64,000 nucleotides of DNA from NCBI GenBank assembly GCA_034437535.1, contig DAOTTZ010000108.1, positions 14,260 through 78,259 on the forward strand, given 5' to 3'. Of this stretch, positions 1-8,751 are shown piece by piece. Source of the DNA: J038 sp034437535 (lineage in GTDB: Bacteria > Chloroflexota > Anaerolineae > Aggregatilineales > Phototrophicaceae). The notes under the pieces were generated by a model. It searched no databases. It was not told the DNA's origin and was given only the letters and a program-made list of their open reading frames with translations. Made by a program: the position numbers and the translations under genes. Position 1 is the stretch's first letter. Every line of letters begins with the position of its first letter.

Positions 1-1
1 T

Positions 2-820
2 TACCGTCGGGCAGCGGAGTCCGGCATCGAAGTCGTTGACCTGCTGAACGTCATCCGTGAGATGTCAATTTCTCAAAGTGTATCCGCCAGCCAGATTCGG
101 CGTGTAGAGCGATTCGGGATTTTCGTCTTTGTCGCCATTGTCGCTTTGCTCGCCAGCCCTATGAAGCCCCGACAATTCAGCGTGAGTCTGATGCTGGTAT
201 TGGCCGGTTGTGCTGGTCCGGTTGAAAATTATAATAATGCGGGGAACCGATCGTTTAGCTCTGGAGCTTATGCACAAGCAGTCGAAGCTTACCAGCAAGC
301 ACAGGTAGTAGAGCCTGATGAAGCGGCGAGTTACTATAATGCCGGGACAGCTTATCTGGCCGCTGATGATGTTGACCAGGCCATCGTGTTCTTAGGACAA
401 GCTTTGTTAACGGCGGATCCTGCTCTTTTGCCTGATATTTATTACAATCTGGGTAATGCCTATGCGGCGGTCAACCGGAACATTGACGCAATCGACGCTT
501 ATCAGAATGCTCTACGGCTACAGCCAGACGACGATGCCGCTCGATACAATCTAGAAGTCGTCACAGCACGCTTGAATCAACCGACACCGACGGCACAAAT
601 CCCGCAACCAGAGGATACCCCGCCAACCCCGACTCCAACACCACCTGCAAACTCGATGCCAGAAGATGAGTCCGATAATCTTCCGGATGAAACAGAAGGG
701 ACGATGGATCCAGCCGCGGCTGAAGCCCTGCTAGATCGCATCCAACAGGATCAAAATGCTTTGCAGTCTTTTATGTTCGACGTTGGCGGGGAAGGGCGAA
801 GCGATGAAAAGGATTGGTAG
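2..820 (+). CDS. BatB-BatC-like fusion: VWA C-terminus plus TPR protein (5' end outside window)
   Basis: The frame is open from base 2, so the gene starts left of the window. The first ATG at 62 is internal. The visible N-terminal part (YRRAAESGIEVVDLLNVI, then a hydrophobic stretch FVFVAIVALLAS) resembles the end of a BatB von Willebrand A protein followed by its last membrane helix. It runs without a stop into about three TPR units (roughly bases 230-560) and a Thr/Pro-rich linker and acidic tail. An alternative is a separate lipoprotein starting at ATG 161, because a lipobox-like LVLAGC follows. The stop overlaps the start of the BatD-like gene by 17 bases, so the two are translationally coupled. 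Bat proteins are periplasm-facing and linked to stress or aerotolerance in other bacteria. The role here is inferred from context. Confidence 0.7.
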   Translation, partial: YRRAAESGIEVVDLLNVIREMSISQSVSASQIRRVERFGIFVFVAIVALLASPMKPRQFSVSLMLVLAGCAGPVENYNNAGNRSFSSGAYAQAVEAYQQAQVVEPDEAASYYNAGTAYLAADDVDQAIVFLGQALLTADPALLPDIYYNLGNAYAAVNRNIDAIDAYQNALRLQPDDDAARYNLEVVTARLNQPTPTAQIPQPEDTPPTPTPTPPANSMPEDESDNLPDETEGTMDPAAAEALLDRIQQDQNALQSFMFDVGGEGRSDEKDW

Positions 821-2144
821 CCTGCTGATCGCGCTTTTGCTGATAGCCGGTGGAACCAGCCAAGCACAGGAAGATTTCAGTGGTGAGAGCGATTTTTTCA
901 TCACGACCTGGGTCAGCAACCCCCAACCATTCGTTGGTGAAAAGATTTTATATCACACGCGATATTATGCTTATCTGCCGGATCGTCTCGAAACACCCAA
1001 CCCGGTTGATTTTCCCGTCTTTCGCAATGTCTGGCGCGGGGAAACCATCAGTGAACCAGCACGTAACGTGCAAATCGGCGGGGTACAGTACACACAATAC
1101 GAGTTCATTACCGAATTGACTCCGCTTCAGCCTGGGACCTTGATCATACCGGAAGCCATATTATCCCTGGAAGAAGATGTCTTTTTCGAGCGCGAACAAT
1201 TTGCATCAAACCGGGTTTTTATCGACGTGCAAGCCTTACCACAACCGCCACCAGATCGATTTACCGACTCTGTTGGTCAATACCGGCTCAACAATGCCTT
1301 CGTCAGCGCGACACAGGTACAACTGGGCGAACCTATCACCCTGACAATCGACATTACCGGCAGTGGGACATTCGAAATTCTGAATCCGCCGCGTTTGCAA
1401 GTGGGCGATGCCTGGCGCGTTGTCGGAAGACCCGCACAAGATTTACGTCGAGCAGATAATCAATTTGGTCTACAATTCACCCAACAGTTGATCGTCGAAT
1501 GGGTGCTGGTTCCACAACAAACTGGTGAATTAACTGTTCCACCGCAGACCTGGGTTTACTTTGACCCACAGGCAGAAGCCTATGTGCAAGAACAAACATC
1601 TGCATTTAATATCAGTGTCTTTCCTGGCGTGGATGGTGTCGAACAACTCGACATCGACTCTGCGCTGATTCAACCACCGCAAATCGTCCTCAAACCGGCG
1701 GATGCAAGCTTTCAATCACGCCCGCGTGTATCGCTTGTGTTCTGGTTGTTATGGTCGATTCCGCCGTTGGGGGCCATTATGGTCATCGGATACCGGGTTT
1801 ATCGTTCTCGGCAAGAACAACACCGGGTTCACAGACGCCGCCAGACAGCCCTCAAACGCGCTTTAAGCCGTTTAGATGCTACCGACGACCATTCCCAAAT
1901 CTTGAGCATTTTACGAGCTTACATCGCAGATCTGACAAATCAGCCCAATCATGCGTTGCCATTCGTCAACCTGGCCTCAAGTGCTCCGGTTGATGAAGCC
2001 TTGCGTACCCGGTTTGACCGTCAGATTCAAATGATACTGGCCCATGAGTATAACCCCAGTGATGCTGATCTGACATCGGCTGATAAAAAGCGACTCAAGC
2101 AGATCTTACGCGAGATCAACCATAAGCAGAAAGCGGTCACCTAA
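804..2144 (+). CDS. BatD-like oxygen-tolerance protein
   Basis: A 446-residue protein with a cleavable signal peptide (MKRIGSLLIALLLIAGG, then SQAQ), two or more beta-rich domains of the BatD type, one transmembrane helix near residue 320 (VFWLLWSIPPLGAIMVIGY) and a basic cytoplasmic tail. The start at 804 is chosen over the upstream ATG at 756. It puts the signal peptide at the N-terminus and has a GGGGAAGGG ribosome binding site just upstream. The gene overlaps the VWA-TPR gene by 17 bases, and its TAA shares one base with the next ATG. BatD is thought to act as an extracytoplasmic partner of BatA/BatB VWA proteins. A separate moxR-DUF58 pair, often linked to bat genes, lies at 24-26 kb. 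Confidence 0.8.
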   Translation: MKRIGSLLIALLLIAGGTSQAQEDFSGESDFFITTWVSNPQPFVGEKILYHTRYYAYLPDRLETPNPVDFPVFRNVWRGETISEPARNVQIGGVQYTQYEFITELTPLQPGTLIIPEAILSLEEDVFFEREQFASNRVFIDVQALPQPPPDRFTDSVGQYRLNNAFVSATQVQLGEPITLTIDITGSGTFEILNPPRLQVGDAWRVVGRPAQDLRRADNQFGLQFTQQLIVEWVLVPQQTGELTVPPQTWVYFDPQAEAYVQEQTSAFNISVFPGVDGVEQLDIDSALIQPPQIVLKPADASFQSRPRVSLVFWLLWSIPPLGAIMVIGYRVYRSRQEQHRVHRRRQTALKRALSRLDATDDHSQILSILRAYIADLTNQPNHALPFVNLASSAPVDEALRTRFDRQIQMILAHEYNPSDADLTSADKKRLKQILREINHKQKAVT

Positions 2145-2878
2145 TGCAGTGGATATTCATTATTTTGTTGGCTCTGGCGCAAAATCAAAATATTGAACGG
2201 CTCGATGATGCCACTGATGCTTACCAGCGTGCAGAGTATGATCGGGCGATTGCGTTATATACCGATGCTATCGAAAGCGGTATACAGAACGACAGCCTTT
2301 ACTTTAATCTGGCATCTGCTTACTTCCAGCAAGAAGATTATGGCAATGCGCTGGTGTGGTATCTACGCGCACATGCACTGGCCCCACGCGATACCCAGAC
2401 CAACGAGATGATCTCGCGCATTCGCGCCCTGCGTGCTGATTATCAGACGACGCCGGCCCATTGGGCAGATTATCTCGCAGATCTGACAATCAACGTCTTG
2501 ACCGAGGTCGAACTGGGTCTGTTAGCGTTCTTCAATTGGTTGATCTGGTTTATGCTAATATCTGTAGCCTATTATCGGCGATCCACGACTATGCGTGCCG
2601 CTTTGCTCATTGTCACCATCACAACATTGGTCACCGTTGGCTTGTTCGGGAGTCGATTATATACAGACAAGGCACGACCGCGTGCGGTCATCACGACACT
2701 ACAAGCTGAGGTGACCAGTGGGCCAGGCAACGATTACCCGGTGATCGAAGCGATTTACAGCGGGGCAGAGGTTCGTATCCTACAGACTGATGGCAGTTAT
2801 GCGCGTTTCGTCACGCCGGATAATCGTCAGGGGTGGATCTCACGGTTGGATTATACACTCGTCAACGTAATTCCGTGA
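2144..2878 (+). CDS. BatE-like TPR protein with SH3 domain
   Basis: A 244-residue protein with a short N-terminal hydrophobic segment, two or three TPR units (residues 25-95, with SLYFNLASAYFQQEDYGNAL typical), two transmembrane helices (about 120-140 and 148-168) and a C-terminal bacterial SH3 domain (about 180-244, with VTSGPGNDYPVI and GWISR). This is the domain order of BatE proteins. The start overlaps the BatD stop in TAATG. Its 3' end overlaps the convergent sucD by 17 bases, with no terminator between them. It is the last gene of the Bat operon on the plus strand. Confidence 0.8.
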   Translation: MQWIFIILLALAQNQNIERLDDATDAYQRAEYDRAIALYTDAIESGIQNDSLYFNLASAYFQQEDYGNALVWYLRAHALAPRDTQTNEMISRIRALRADYQTTPAHWADYLADLTINVLTEVELGLLAFFNWLIWFMLISVAYYRRSTTMRAALLIVTITTLVTVGLFGSRLYTDKARPRAVITTLQAEVTSGPGNDYPVIEAIYSGAEVRILQTDGSYARFVTPDNRQGWISRLDYTLVNVIP

Positions 2879-3713
2879 CAATGCGTTCTGGGTTCAGTAC
2901 GATTTGAACCCCTGCTTTTTTTAGCGCGTCGATCTTCTCATCGGCAGTGCCGTAGCCTCTTTCGATGATGGCACCAGCATGACCCATACGCCGGTCGGTC
3001 GGTGCGGTGCGACCGGCTACGAAGGCAATCACGCGCTTCGTCACCCTGGATTGTATATAATTTGCGGCGTCGATTTCCGCACGTCCGCCGATTTCACCCA
3101 GTAGAACGATGCTATCAGTCTCAGGATCGCTTTCGAACATTTCCAGAATATCCACGAATGATGTGCCCAAAACCGGATCGGCACCAATGCCGACAATCGT
3201 ACTCTGGCCGATGCCGGCGTCTGATAATGTATTCACCAGATCATACGTCAAGGCCCCGCTTTTGGAGACGACCCCGACATGACCAGGCGATGCGACCTCT
3301 ACCGGAATAATGCCCAGGTTGATCTTCCCAGGTGACAATACACCGGGGCAATTCGGCCCTATCAGCCGACTTTCGCTATTTTTAGCATAATGATAAACGT
3401 GAAGCATATCCATGATCGGAATGCCCTCTGTGATGCAAATTATCAGGTCAATTCCGGCATCAATGGCTTCGTAGATGGCATCTGCCGCATAGGCTGGTGG
3501 GACAAAGATAATCGACGTGTTCGCCCCGGTCGTCTCAACTGCGATCTCGACACTATCGAAGACGGGTTTACCTTCGACCCAATCTCCACCGCGCCCAGGC
3601 GACACACCGCCGACAATTTGCGTACCATAGGCGGTCATCCGTGCGGTATGATAGCGGCCACGTCGTCCGGTCATGCCTTGGATGAGAACCAACCGATCAT
3701 CGGATAAAATCAT
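2862..3713 (-). CDS. sucD: Succinyl-CoA ligase, alpha subunit
   Basis: A 283-residue CoA-binding subunit of succinyl-CoA synthetase, the TCA-cycle enzyme that makes ATP or GTP from succinyl-CoA. Visible hallmarks are the N-terminal CoA-binding pattern QGMTGRRGRYHTARM and GAN, the segment IGPNCPGVLSPG, and the phosphohistidine region MGHAGAI near residue 244. The length matches the family (about 290). It overlaps the end of sucC by four bases (ATGA), so it is translationally coupled downstream of the beta subunit. The enzyme is cytoplasmic and heterotetrameric with SucC. Confidence 0.95.
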   Translation of the reverse strand: MILSDDRLVLIQGMTGRRGRYHTARMTAYGTQIVGGVSPGRGGDWVEGKPVFDSVEIAVETTGANTSIIFVPPAYAADAIYEAIDAGIDLIICITEGIPIMDMLHVYHYAKNSESRLIGPNCPGVLSPGKINLGIIPVEVASPGHVGVVSKSGALTYDLVNTLSDAGIGQSTIVGIGADPVLGTSFVDILEMFESDPETDSIVLLGEIGGRAEIDAANYIQSRVTKRVIAFVAGRTAPTDRRMGHAGAIIERGYGTADEKIDALKKAGVQIVLNPERIVTELR

Positions 3714-4861
3714 ACGGTTCCCCTGACTACCTGGATGCTGGCGGTTACTGCCTGTGTGAGGGTATCTTCTAGCCGTAACGTCGGGATGGATACATCTTGC
3801 AGAATTGCTTTACCTTCATCCGCAGATGTACCGCGCAACCGAACGATAAGCGGCTTTCGGATGGGTTTTTCTCGGTGAGATGCAATGATGCCATGTGCGA
3901 CTTCGTCACATCGGGTCATGCCGCCGAAGATGTTGACCAGCAAGACCTGTACATTTGGATCTGCCCGTGTGATGTTAAAAGCCAGCTTGATCTTTTCCGG
4001 GTCAGCCCCGCCTGCTACATCCAGGAACGTCGCCGCCTGGATCTCCCCTGCACTCACTTTATCAATCATATCCATCGTCGCCATGCCCAGGCCCGCACCG
4101 TTGACGATACAACCGATCTTGCCATCCAGCCGAATATAGGTCATACCGGCGACTCGTGCCAGCGATTCGCTCGGTATTTCTTCCGTTGTGTCTCGTAAGC
4201 CGGCCAATTCTGGCTGACGAAAGAGTGCGTTATCGTCAACGACAATTTTGCCATCCAGGGCGATTAGTTCATCGTCAGGCGTCAAGATCAATGGATTGAT
4301 CTCTAATACGGTTGCATCACTGGCGACATAACATGCATACATCGCCTGGGCGATCTCATCGAACTTGCGATAGGTGGCGCGTGGTAAGTTTAGTGTGCTG
4401 GCAATTCGTAAGACCTGATATGACCGGAGACCGATCAAGGGTTCGATGTCTTCCTGGCAGACTGTTTCAGGATCGGCAAATGCCGCTTTCTCGACCTCAA
4501 TGCCGCCAGTAGGGGAAGCGATTAAAAGCATTTTCGCCGCTTGATGATCTTGTGCGATGCCAAGAAATAACGAACGGACTGCGGGTAGATCTGGTTCGAC
4601 CAGGATTTGCTCCACTTGCTGACCATTAACCGTGTAATTGAGTAATATTTCAGCAAATTTTTCCGCTTCTTCGGGCGAATCAACCCGTTGAATGCTATCT
4701 TTAAAACTCATCTGGCCGGCCTGGGCGTGTAGTAGGGCAGGCGTGCCCAAGCCCTGGACGATGTGACGGGCGGCCTGAGCGGTCGTCACGACTTCGCCAG
4801 ATAAAACTGGAATATCATATTGTGCGAAGTATGCACGCACTTGATGATCGTGTAATTTCAA
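3710..4861 (-). CDS. sucC: Succinyl-CoA ligase, beta subunit
   Basis: A 383-residue ATP-grasp subunit that binds nucleotide and succinate and partners with the SucD product just downstream. It begins with the usual amphipathic start (MKLHDHQVRAYFAQYDIPV). It carries the ATP-grasp core and the conserved C-terminal runs NGAGLGMATMD and NIFGGMTRCD. Length and domain order (ATP-grasp, then CoA-ligase domain) are normal. The loop ASPTGGIEVEK differs somewhat from the common GGMDIEE form. A DUF503 gene ends 16 bases upstream in the same direction and is probably co-transcribed. Confidence 0.94.
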   Translation of the reverse strand: MKLHDHQVRAYFAQYDIPVLSGEVVTTAQAARHIVQGLGTPALLHAQAGQMSFKDSIQRVDSPEEAEKFAEILLNYTVNGQQVEQILVEPDLPAVRSLFLGIAQDHQAAKMLLIASPTGGIEVEKAAFADPETVCQEDIEPLIGLRSYQVLRIASTLNLPRATYRKFDEIAQAMYACYVASDATVLEINPLILTPDDELIALDGKIVVDDNALFRQPELAGLRDTTEEIPSESLARVAGMTYIRLDGKIGCIVNGAGLGMATMDMIDKVSAGEIQAATFLDVAGGADPEKIKLAFNITRADPNVQVLLVNIFGGMTRCDEVAHGIIASHREKPIRKPLIVRLRGTSADEGKAILQDVSIPTLRLEDTLTQAVTASIQVVRGTV

Positions 4862-4877
4862 AATTCCGCTCCATCCG

Positions 4878-5177
4878 CTATAAGATCTCGATATGCTCGC
4901 GTGTAATCATGGCATCTGGGAATTCGTCTTCAACAAGTTTAATGGCCGCTCGAATCACCTTCTCTGAATGTGCGCTAGAATTACTTACACTGACGAAAGC
5001 AATCGTGGCTGATTGCCATACATCATGCTGGTCGATCTCTGAGCAGGCGACATTTAACTTTTTCGTCAAACGATTAATCAATGGTCGGATGACTGATCGT
5101 TTTTCTTTTAATGACCGAACTCCTGACAGATGGATCTCCAATTGCCCCAGACCAATCATAGCATTTTTTGTCGTCAT
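4878..5177 (-). CDS. DUF503 (YlxP-like) family protein
   Basis: A 99-residue protein of the DUF503 family, recognised by its N-terminal beta strand plus the characteristic SLKEKRSVIRPLINRLTKK segment and a later VSNSSAHSEKVI motif. In Firmicutes the relative YlxP sits near rbfA/infB and has been linked to ribosome biogenesis; its biochemical role is not settled. Here it leads the sucCD transcript on the minus strand. The 93-base region to the divergent LysM gene must hold its promoter, but I could not pick one convincingly. Confidence 0.8.
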   Translation of the reverse strand: MTTKNAMIGLGQLEIHLSGVRSLKEKRSVIRPLINRLTKKLNVACSEIDQHDVWQSATIAFVSVSNSSAHSEKVIRAAIKLVEDEFPDAMITREHIEIL

Positions 5178-5270
5178 ACATTCACCATCGTTTTTAAAAT
5201 TTAGGCAGGTTGTGTATACTGTTTGGCAAGTCTGATATTATTATAGTGCATCCCAAATCGGGGGAGCGAT

Positions 5271-6884
5271 ATGCAAAAAATTCGCACATTGATGATTTTT
5301 GTCATTCTGCTCTTGCTGGGTACCTTGCAAGTGATGGCCCAGGAAGAAGAAAATCTGTTATCCAATCCAGGGTTTGAAGGAACATTCGTCGAACAGGGGG
5401 GGGAGCCAGTGCGGCTTGTCGCAGAGGATTGGACAGCCTGGAACATCTCTCGCCAGCCAGATACAGAACCCTGGCAAAACCGGCAACCCATCTATGAACC
5501 AGCCGCGCCAGATACATCCCGCATCCGCAACGGGCAAAACGCGCAATTATTTTATAATGATACGTTCTGGGCACATACTGCCGGCCTGTATCAACAAGTT
5601 GACGGTATCGAACCGGGGACAGAATTGCGGTTCAACGTTTACGTTTACGTGTGGTCGTCCAGCTTTAATGACCGGGGAAACAGCGAACAACCGGGTGATG
5701 TTGAAATCGAAGTCGGTATTGATCCTAATGGCGGGACAGATCCGCTCAGCAATGACATTGTCTGGTCAATTCCACTGGTCAATGCTTATGATGCCTACCG
5801 TCCATACAGCCAGATCGCAACAGCGACCAATGACACAGTAACAGTCTGGGTCAAATCAACCGTCGGCTTCCCGGTGCAGAACACTTATGTCTATGTGGAT
5901 GATGCGACATTAGCGGAAACAGTCGGCGTGGTGCCAGATGACACCGATGAACCTGAAGCGACATCAACCCAACTTGCGACGAATACACCGGACCCAACAC
6001 CGACACTGGAAGGCCCAACTGAGACGCCGGTTCCCACCAATACGCCACAGCCCACCGCAACAGCGGTTCCGCCGACAAATACAGCAGTTCCACCGACGAA
6101 TACACCGGATGAAGACCCGACCCCGACCCGCGAAGGCGCGACCAACACCCCCATTCCGACCATTACACCAGTCGGCGACAATATTGCGATCCCGCAACCA
6201 TCGGCAACCCCGGCGCCAACTGAAACACCGGAAACTGAAGAAGATGACGATCCACCTTCGACCGACGATGATGTTAACTTCCGTGATACGATTAACTACG
6301 AAGTGCGCCGGGGTGATACTGTAGGCCGGCTTGCCGCGCTTTATGGGAGTACAATCGACGCGATCAACGGTGCAAACGACCTCAACGAGGATAATCTGAT
6401 CTTTGTTGGGCAAGAACTCATCATTCCGGTGCCATTAGCCGCGCCAGCAACATCTACGCCATCGCCAACACCGATTCCCAGTGCGACCCCGGAGATTATC
6501 TACGATGCAACCGCACCGGCAACTGGCGGTACAAACGCGACGACCAGCGTTTCAAGCGTCTACATCGTGAATCGTGGTGATACGCTTTCGACTATTGCGT
6601 CCCGCTTTAACACAACCATTCAATCTATTGCAGAAGCCAATGGAATCGTCAATATCAACCGCATCTTTGCCGGACAGCGGTTAGTGATCCCAGGGACGAC
6701 CGTTAATATTCAACCGCCAGCTAATGTTGTACCCGCCCCCACACGAGCCTATGTGGTGCGACCAGGGGATACATTGTATCGTATCAGCCTGGCATTTGGT
6801 GTGCCGATCACGGATATTGCACTGGCAAACAACATCGTCAACCGGAATTTGATCTTCAGCGATGAAACCCTGCAAATTCCATGA
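5271..6884 (+). CDS. Secreted LysM protein with N-terminal carbohydrate-binding-like domain
   Basis: A 537-residue exported protein. The signal peptide covers residues 1-24 (ending QVMAQ). Residues 28-215 form a beta-rich domain beginning LLSNPGFEG, a start typical of carbohydrate-binding-module-like folds. A long Thr/Pro/Asn low-complexity linker (about 220-335) follows. Three LysM domains lie near 343-388, 431-475 and 494-537, each opening with a GDT motif (RRGDTVGRLAALYG, NRGDTLSTIASRFN, RPGDTLYRISLAFG). LysM binds N-acetyl-glucosamine glycans such as peptidoglycan, so this is probably a wall-associated surface protein. A GGGGAG ribosome binding site precedes the ATG. The next gene overlaps it by four bases. 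Confidence 0.85.
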   Translation: MQKIRTLMIFVILLLLGTLQVMAQEEENLLSNPGFEGTFVEQGGEPVRLVAEDWTAWNISRQPDTEPWQNRQPIYEPAAPDTSRIRNGQNAQLFYNDTFWAHTAGLYQQVDGIEPGTELRFNVYVYVWSSSFNDRGNSEQPGDVEIEVGIDPNGGTDPLSNDIVWSIPLVNAYDAYRPYSQIATATNDTVTVWVKSTVGFPVQNTYVYVDDATLAETVGVVPDDTDEPEATSTQLATNTPDPTPTLEGPTETPVPTNTPQPTATAVPPTNTAVPPTNTPDEDPTPTREGATNTPIPTITPVGDNIAIPQPSATPAPTETPETEEDDDPPSTDDDVNFRDTINYEVRRGDTVGRLAALYGSTIDAINGANDLNEDNLIFVGQELIIPVPLAAPATSTPSPTPIPSATPEIIYDATAPATGGTNATTSVSSVYIVNRGDTLSTIASRFNTTIQSIAEANGIVNINRIFAGQRLVIPGTTVNIQPPANVVPAPTRAYVVRPGDTLYRISLAFGVPITDIALANNIVNRNLIFSDETLQIP

Positions 6885-7261
6885 GCGATAATTGGCGCAT
6901 CCTGAAGAATACGACGACGCAAGACACCATTTTGCCCCGTGTGAAATGGTGTGCGTCTTTTTGGTGTAAATTGCGTGGGCTGATGTTCCGGCGGCATCTA
7001 CCAGCCGGTGAGGGTTTGCTTTTCGTAGAAGGGCGCGAATCTCGCCAGGGCAGTGCGATCCACATGCTCTTTATGTTTCTGACAATTGGTGTAGTATGGT
7101 TAGATAAAGACGGGCGCGTCGTCGATAAGAAGCTTGCAAAGCCCTGGCGGCCCATTTACACTCCCCAGGCTCCAGCGCAATATTTCATCGAGGCGAACCC
7201 AGATATTCTGGATCGGGTAGCTGTTGGGGATGTTTTGCAATTTGATGAGACGGCAACTTAA
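6881..7261 (+). CDS. DUF192 family protein
   Basis: A 126-residue DUF192 protein. The family pattern is visible: CKLRGLMFRRHLPAGEGLLF, then HMLFMFLTIGVVWLDKDGRVVD and the late SPQ-like TPQAPAQYFIEA. Family members are usually small and often exported. This one has no clear signal peptide and contains an aromatic/Cys-rich N-terminal segment. Function is unknown. It is embedded between two LysM genes and overlaps both (ATGA with the upstream gene, 17 bases with the downstream one), so it is translated as part of the envelope operon. Confidence 0.8.
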   Translation: MSDNWRILKNTTTQDTILPRVKWCASFWCKLRGLMFRRHLPAGEGLLFVEGRESRQGSAIHMLFMFLTIGVVWLDKDGRVVDKKLAKPWRPIYTPQAPAQYFIEANPDILDRVAVGDVLQFDETAT

Positions 7262-8693
7262 TGTCTGGTTAGTCTGCTTGCTTATGGTTGGGATTCTTGG
7301 TGTTGCATCCGCCCAGGAGCAACCAGACCCCGACTCTGACACGAATGTTTTAGTTCATATTGTTCAACGGGGCGAAACACTCTTTCGGATTGCGGAAGAT
7401 TACAATCTGACGACTGACCAGATCGCGGTTGCCAATGGTATTGCCGCTGTCGATAGCATTCAAGTCGGGCAACGCCTTTTAATCCCAATAGCGGGTGCTT
7501 CGCAACTGATCGAAGCTACCGATCCCTCATTCCCTACACACCAGATCAAACCCGGTGAGACCTTACAAAGTATCGCAGAATTTTACGGTTTGACCGTCAA
7601 TGACTTGATCGCCTGGAACGCGATTGATAATCCAGATCGAATCATAATCGGCCAGACATTGGATCTGGTATCCCGTACACAACCGCCGGTTAGTGAGACA
7701 AGCCCGCTGAATATTTTGCATGTCGTGCAGAGCGGCGAAACCTTATTCGGCATTGCCACAACGTACAATGTAGCACTTGACGCGATCCGCGAGGTGAACG
7801 ACCTGACCGAAGATTCTCTGATCTTCGCCGGTCAGGAATTGATTATCCCAGGGGGGCGGCCACAGACGCCAGATGGCGCACGCGACCTACCAGACTTCAT
7901 CACCGGGTTAGTCATGAATCCACTCACGTTGACTGAAGGCCGCACAGGTCGCCTTCAACTGGGAACAACGGATTTTTCCTCTGTGGCTGGAACCTTTTTA
8001 GGGCGTGCGCTCAACGTTATATCGCAAGAAAACAACACAATTCATTACGTGTTGCTACCGGTACCGGTTTTTACCGAAGCAGGTATCTACCCATTAGAGA
8101 TTTCCGTTGCTTATGCGGACGGACGAACAACCGTGATCCCGCTGAACGTCGAAATTGTAGCTGGGAATTATGGAAGCCAGGCCATCACCCTGCCGGAAGA
8201 TCGCGCAGAATTACTGGCACCGGCTGTAGAAAGTAATGAACTTGATATTTTGCGTAACCTCACCAGCCCAGTCACAATTGAGCGTCACTTTGCCGGGAGC
8301 ATGAGCTTGCCAGCGGCGGCGGCCATGAATGCGCCTTTTGGCGCGATCCGCTCTTATAACGGCGGTGCGTTTGACCGTTTTCACAGTGGATCTGATTTTG
8401 CGGGTGGACCTGGAACACCGGTGTACGCGACAGCACCGGGGCGTGTGGTTCTGGCCGATGTCCTTAATATTCGTGGCATTTCAGTCGTCATCGATCATGG
8501 TTGGGGCGTTTACACCAATTATTCGCACTTATCCGAACGACTGGTGCAACTGGGAGATTTTGTCGATACCGGGCAAATCATCGGAACAGTGGGCAACTCT
8601 GGCCGGGCGACGGGGGCACATTTGCACTGGGAATTGTGGGTAAATGGGGTTCCGGTTGACCCGATGCAATGGGTCATCGAAACGTTTCCTTAG
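7245..8693 (+). CDS. Secreted LysM and M23 (LytM-type) peptidase
   Basis: A 482-residue exported cell-wall enzyme or activator. The start at ATG 7245 is preferred to TTG 7224 because it places the signal peptide (RRQLNVWLVCLLMVGILG...ASAQ) at the N-terminus. Three LysM domains (about 37-80, 100-145, 160-205) are followed by a beta-rich region and a C-terminal M23 domain. The M23 metal-ligand patterns are both present: FHSGSDF near residue 379 and GAHLHWELWVNG near 457, so it is likely a zinc metallopeptidase rather than a dead homologue. It overlaps the DUF192 gene by 17 bases and ends just before a strong bidirectional terminator. Confidence 0.9.
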   Translation: MRRQLNVWLVCLLMVGILGVASAQEQPDPDSDTNVLVHIVQRGETLFRIAEDYNLTTDQIAVANGIAAVDSIQVGQRLLIPIAGASQLIEATDPSFPTHQIKPGETLQSIAEFYGLTVNDLIAWNAIDNPDRIIIGQTLDLVSRTQPPVSETSPLNILHVVQSGETLFGIATTYNVALDAIREVNDLTEDSLIFAGQELIIPGGRPQTPDGARDLPDFITGLVMNPLTLTEGRTGRLQLGTTDFSSVAGTFLGRALNVISQENNTIHYVLLPVPVFTEAGIYPLEISVAYADGRTTVIPLNVEIVAGNYGSQAITLPEDRAELLAPAVESNELDILRNLTSPVTIERHFAGSMSLPAAAAMNAPFGAIRSYNGGAFDRFHSGSDFAGGPGTPVYATAPGRVVLADVLNIRGISVVIDHGWGVYTNYSHLSERLVQLGDFVDTGQIIGTVGNSGRATGAHLHWELWVNGVPVDPMQWVIETFP

Positions 8694-8705
8694 CGTGTGA
8701 AAATC

Positions 8706-8736
8706 GAGAGCCGCCCTTACATCAAAAGCGGCTCTC
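8706..8736. terminator. Bidirectional intrinsic terminator
   Basis: A perfect 9-bp stem (GAGAGCCGC at 8706-8714 with GCGGCTCTC at 8728-8736) and a 13-base loop lies between the convergent LysM-M23 gene and the membrane protein gene. T-rich sequence follows on the plus side (TGTTTGA), so it can serve both transcripts, more obviously the plus one. Confidence 0.7.
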
Positions 8737-8751
8737 TGTTTGACTCAATCG

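Noticed and set aside
5851..6413. Gly/Val- and Arg-rich frames opposite the LysM gene
   Set aside because: They are antisense products of the Thr/Pro linker, with low-complexity composition and no ribosome binding sites.
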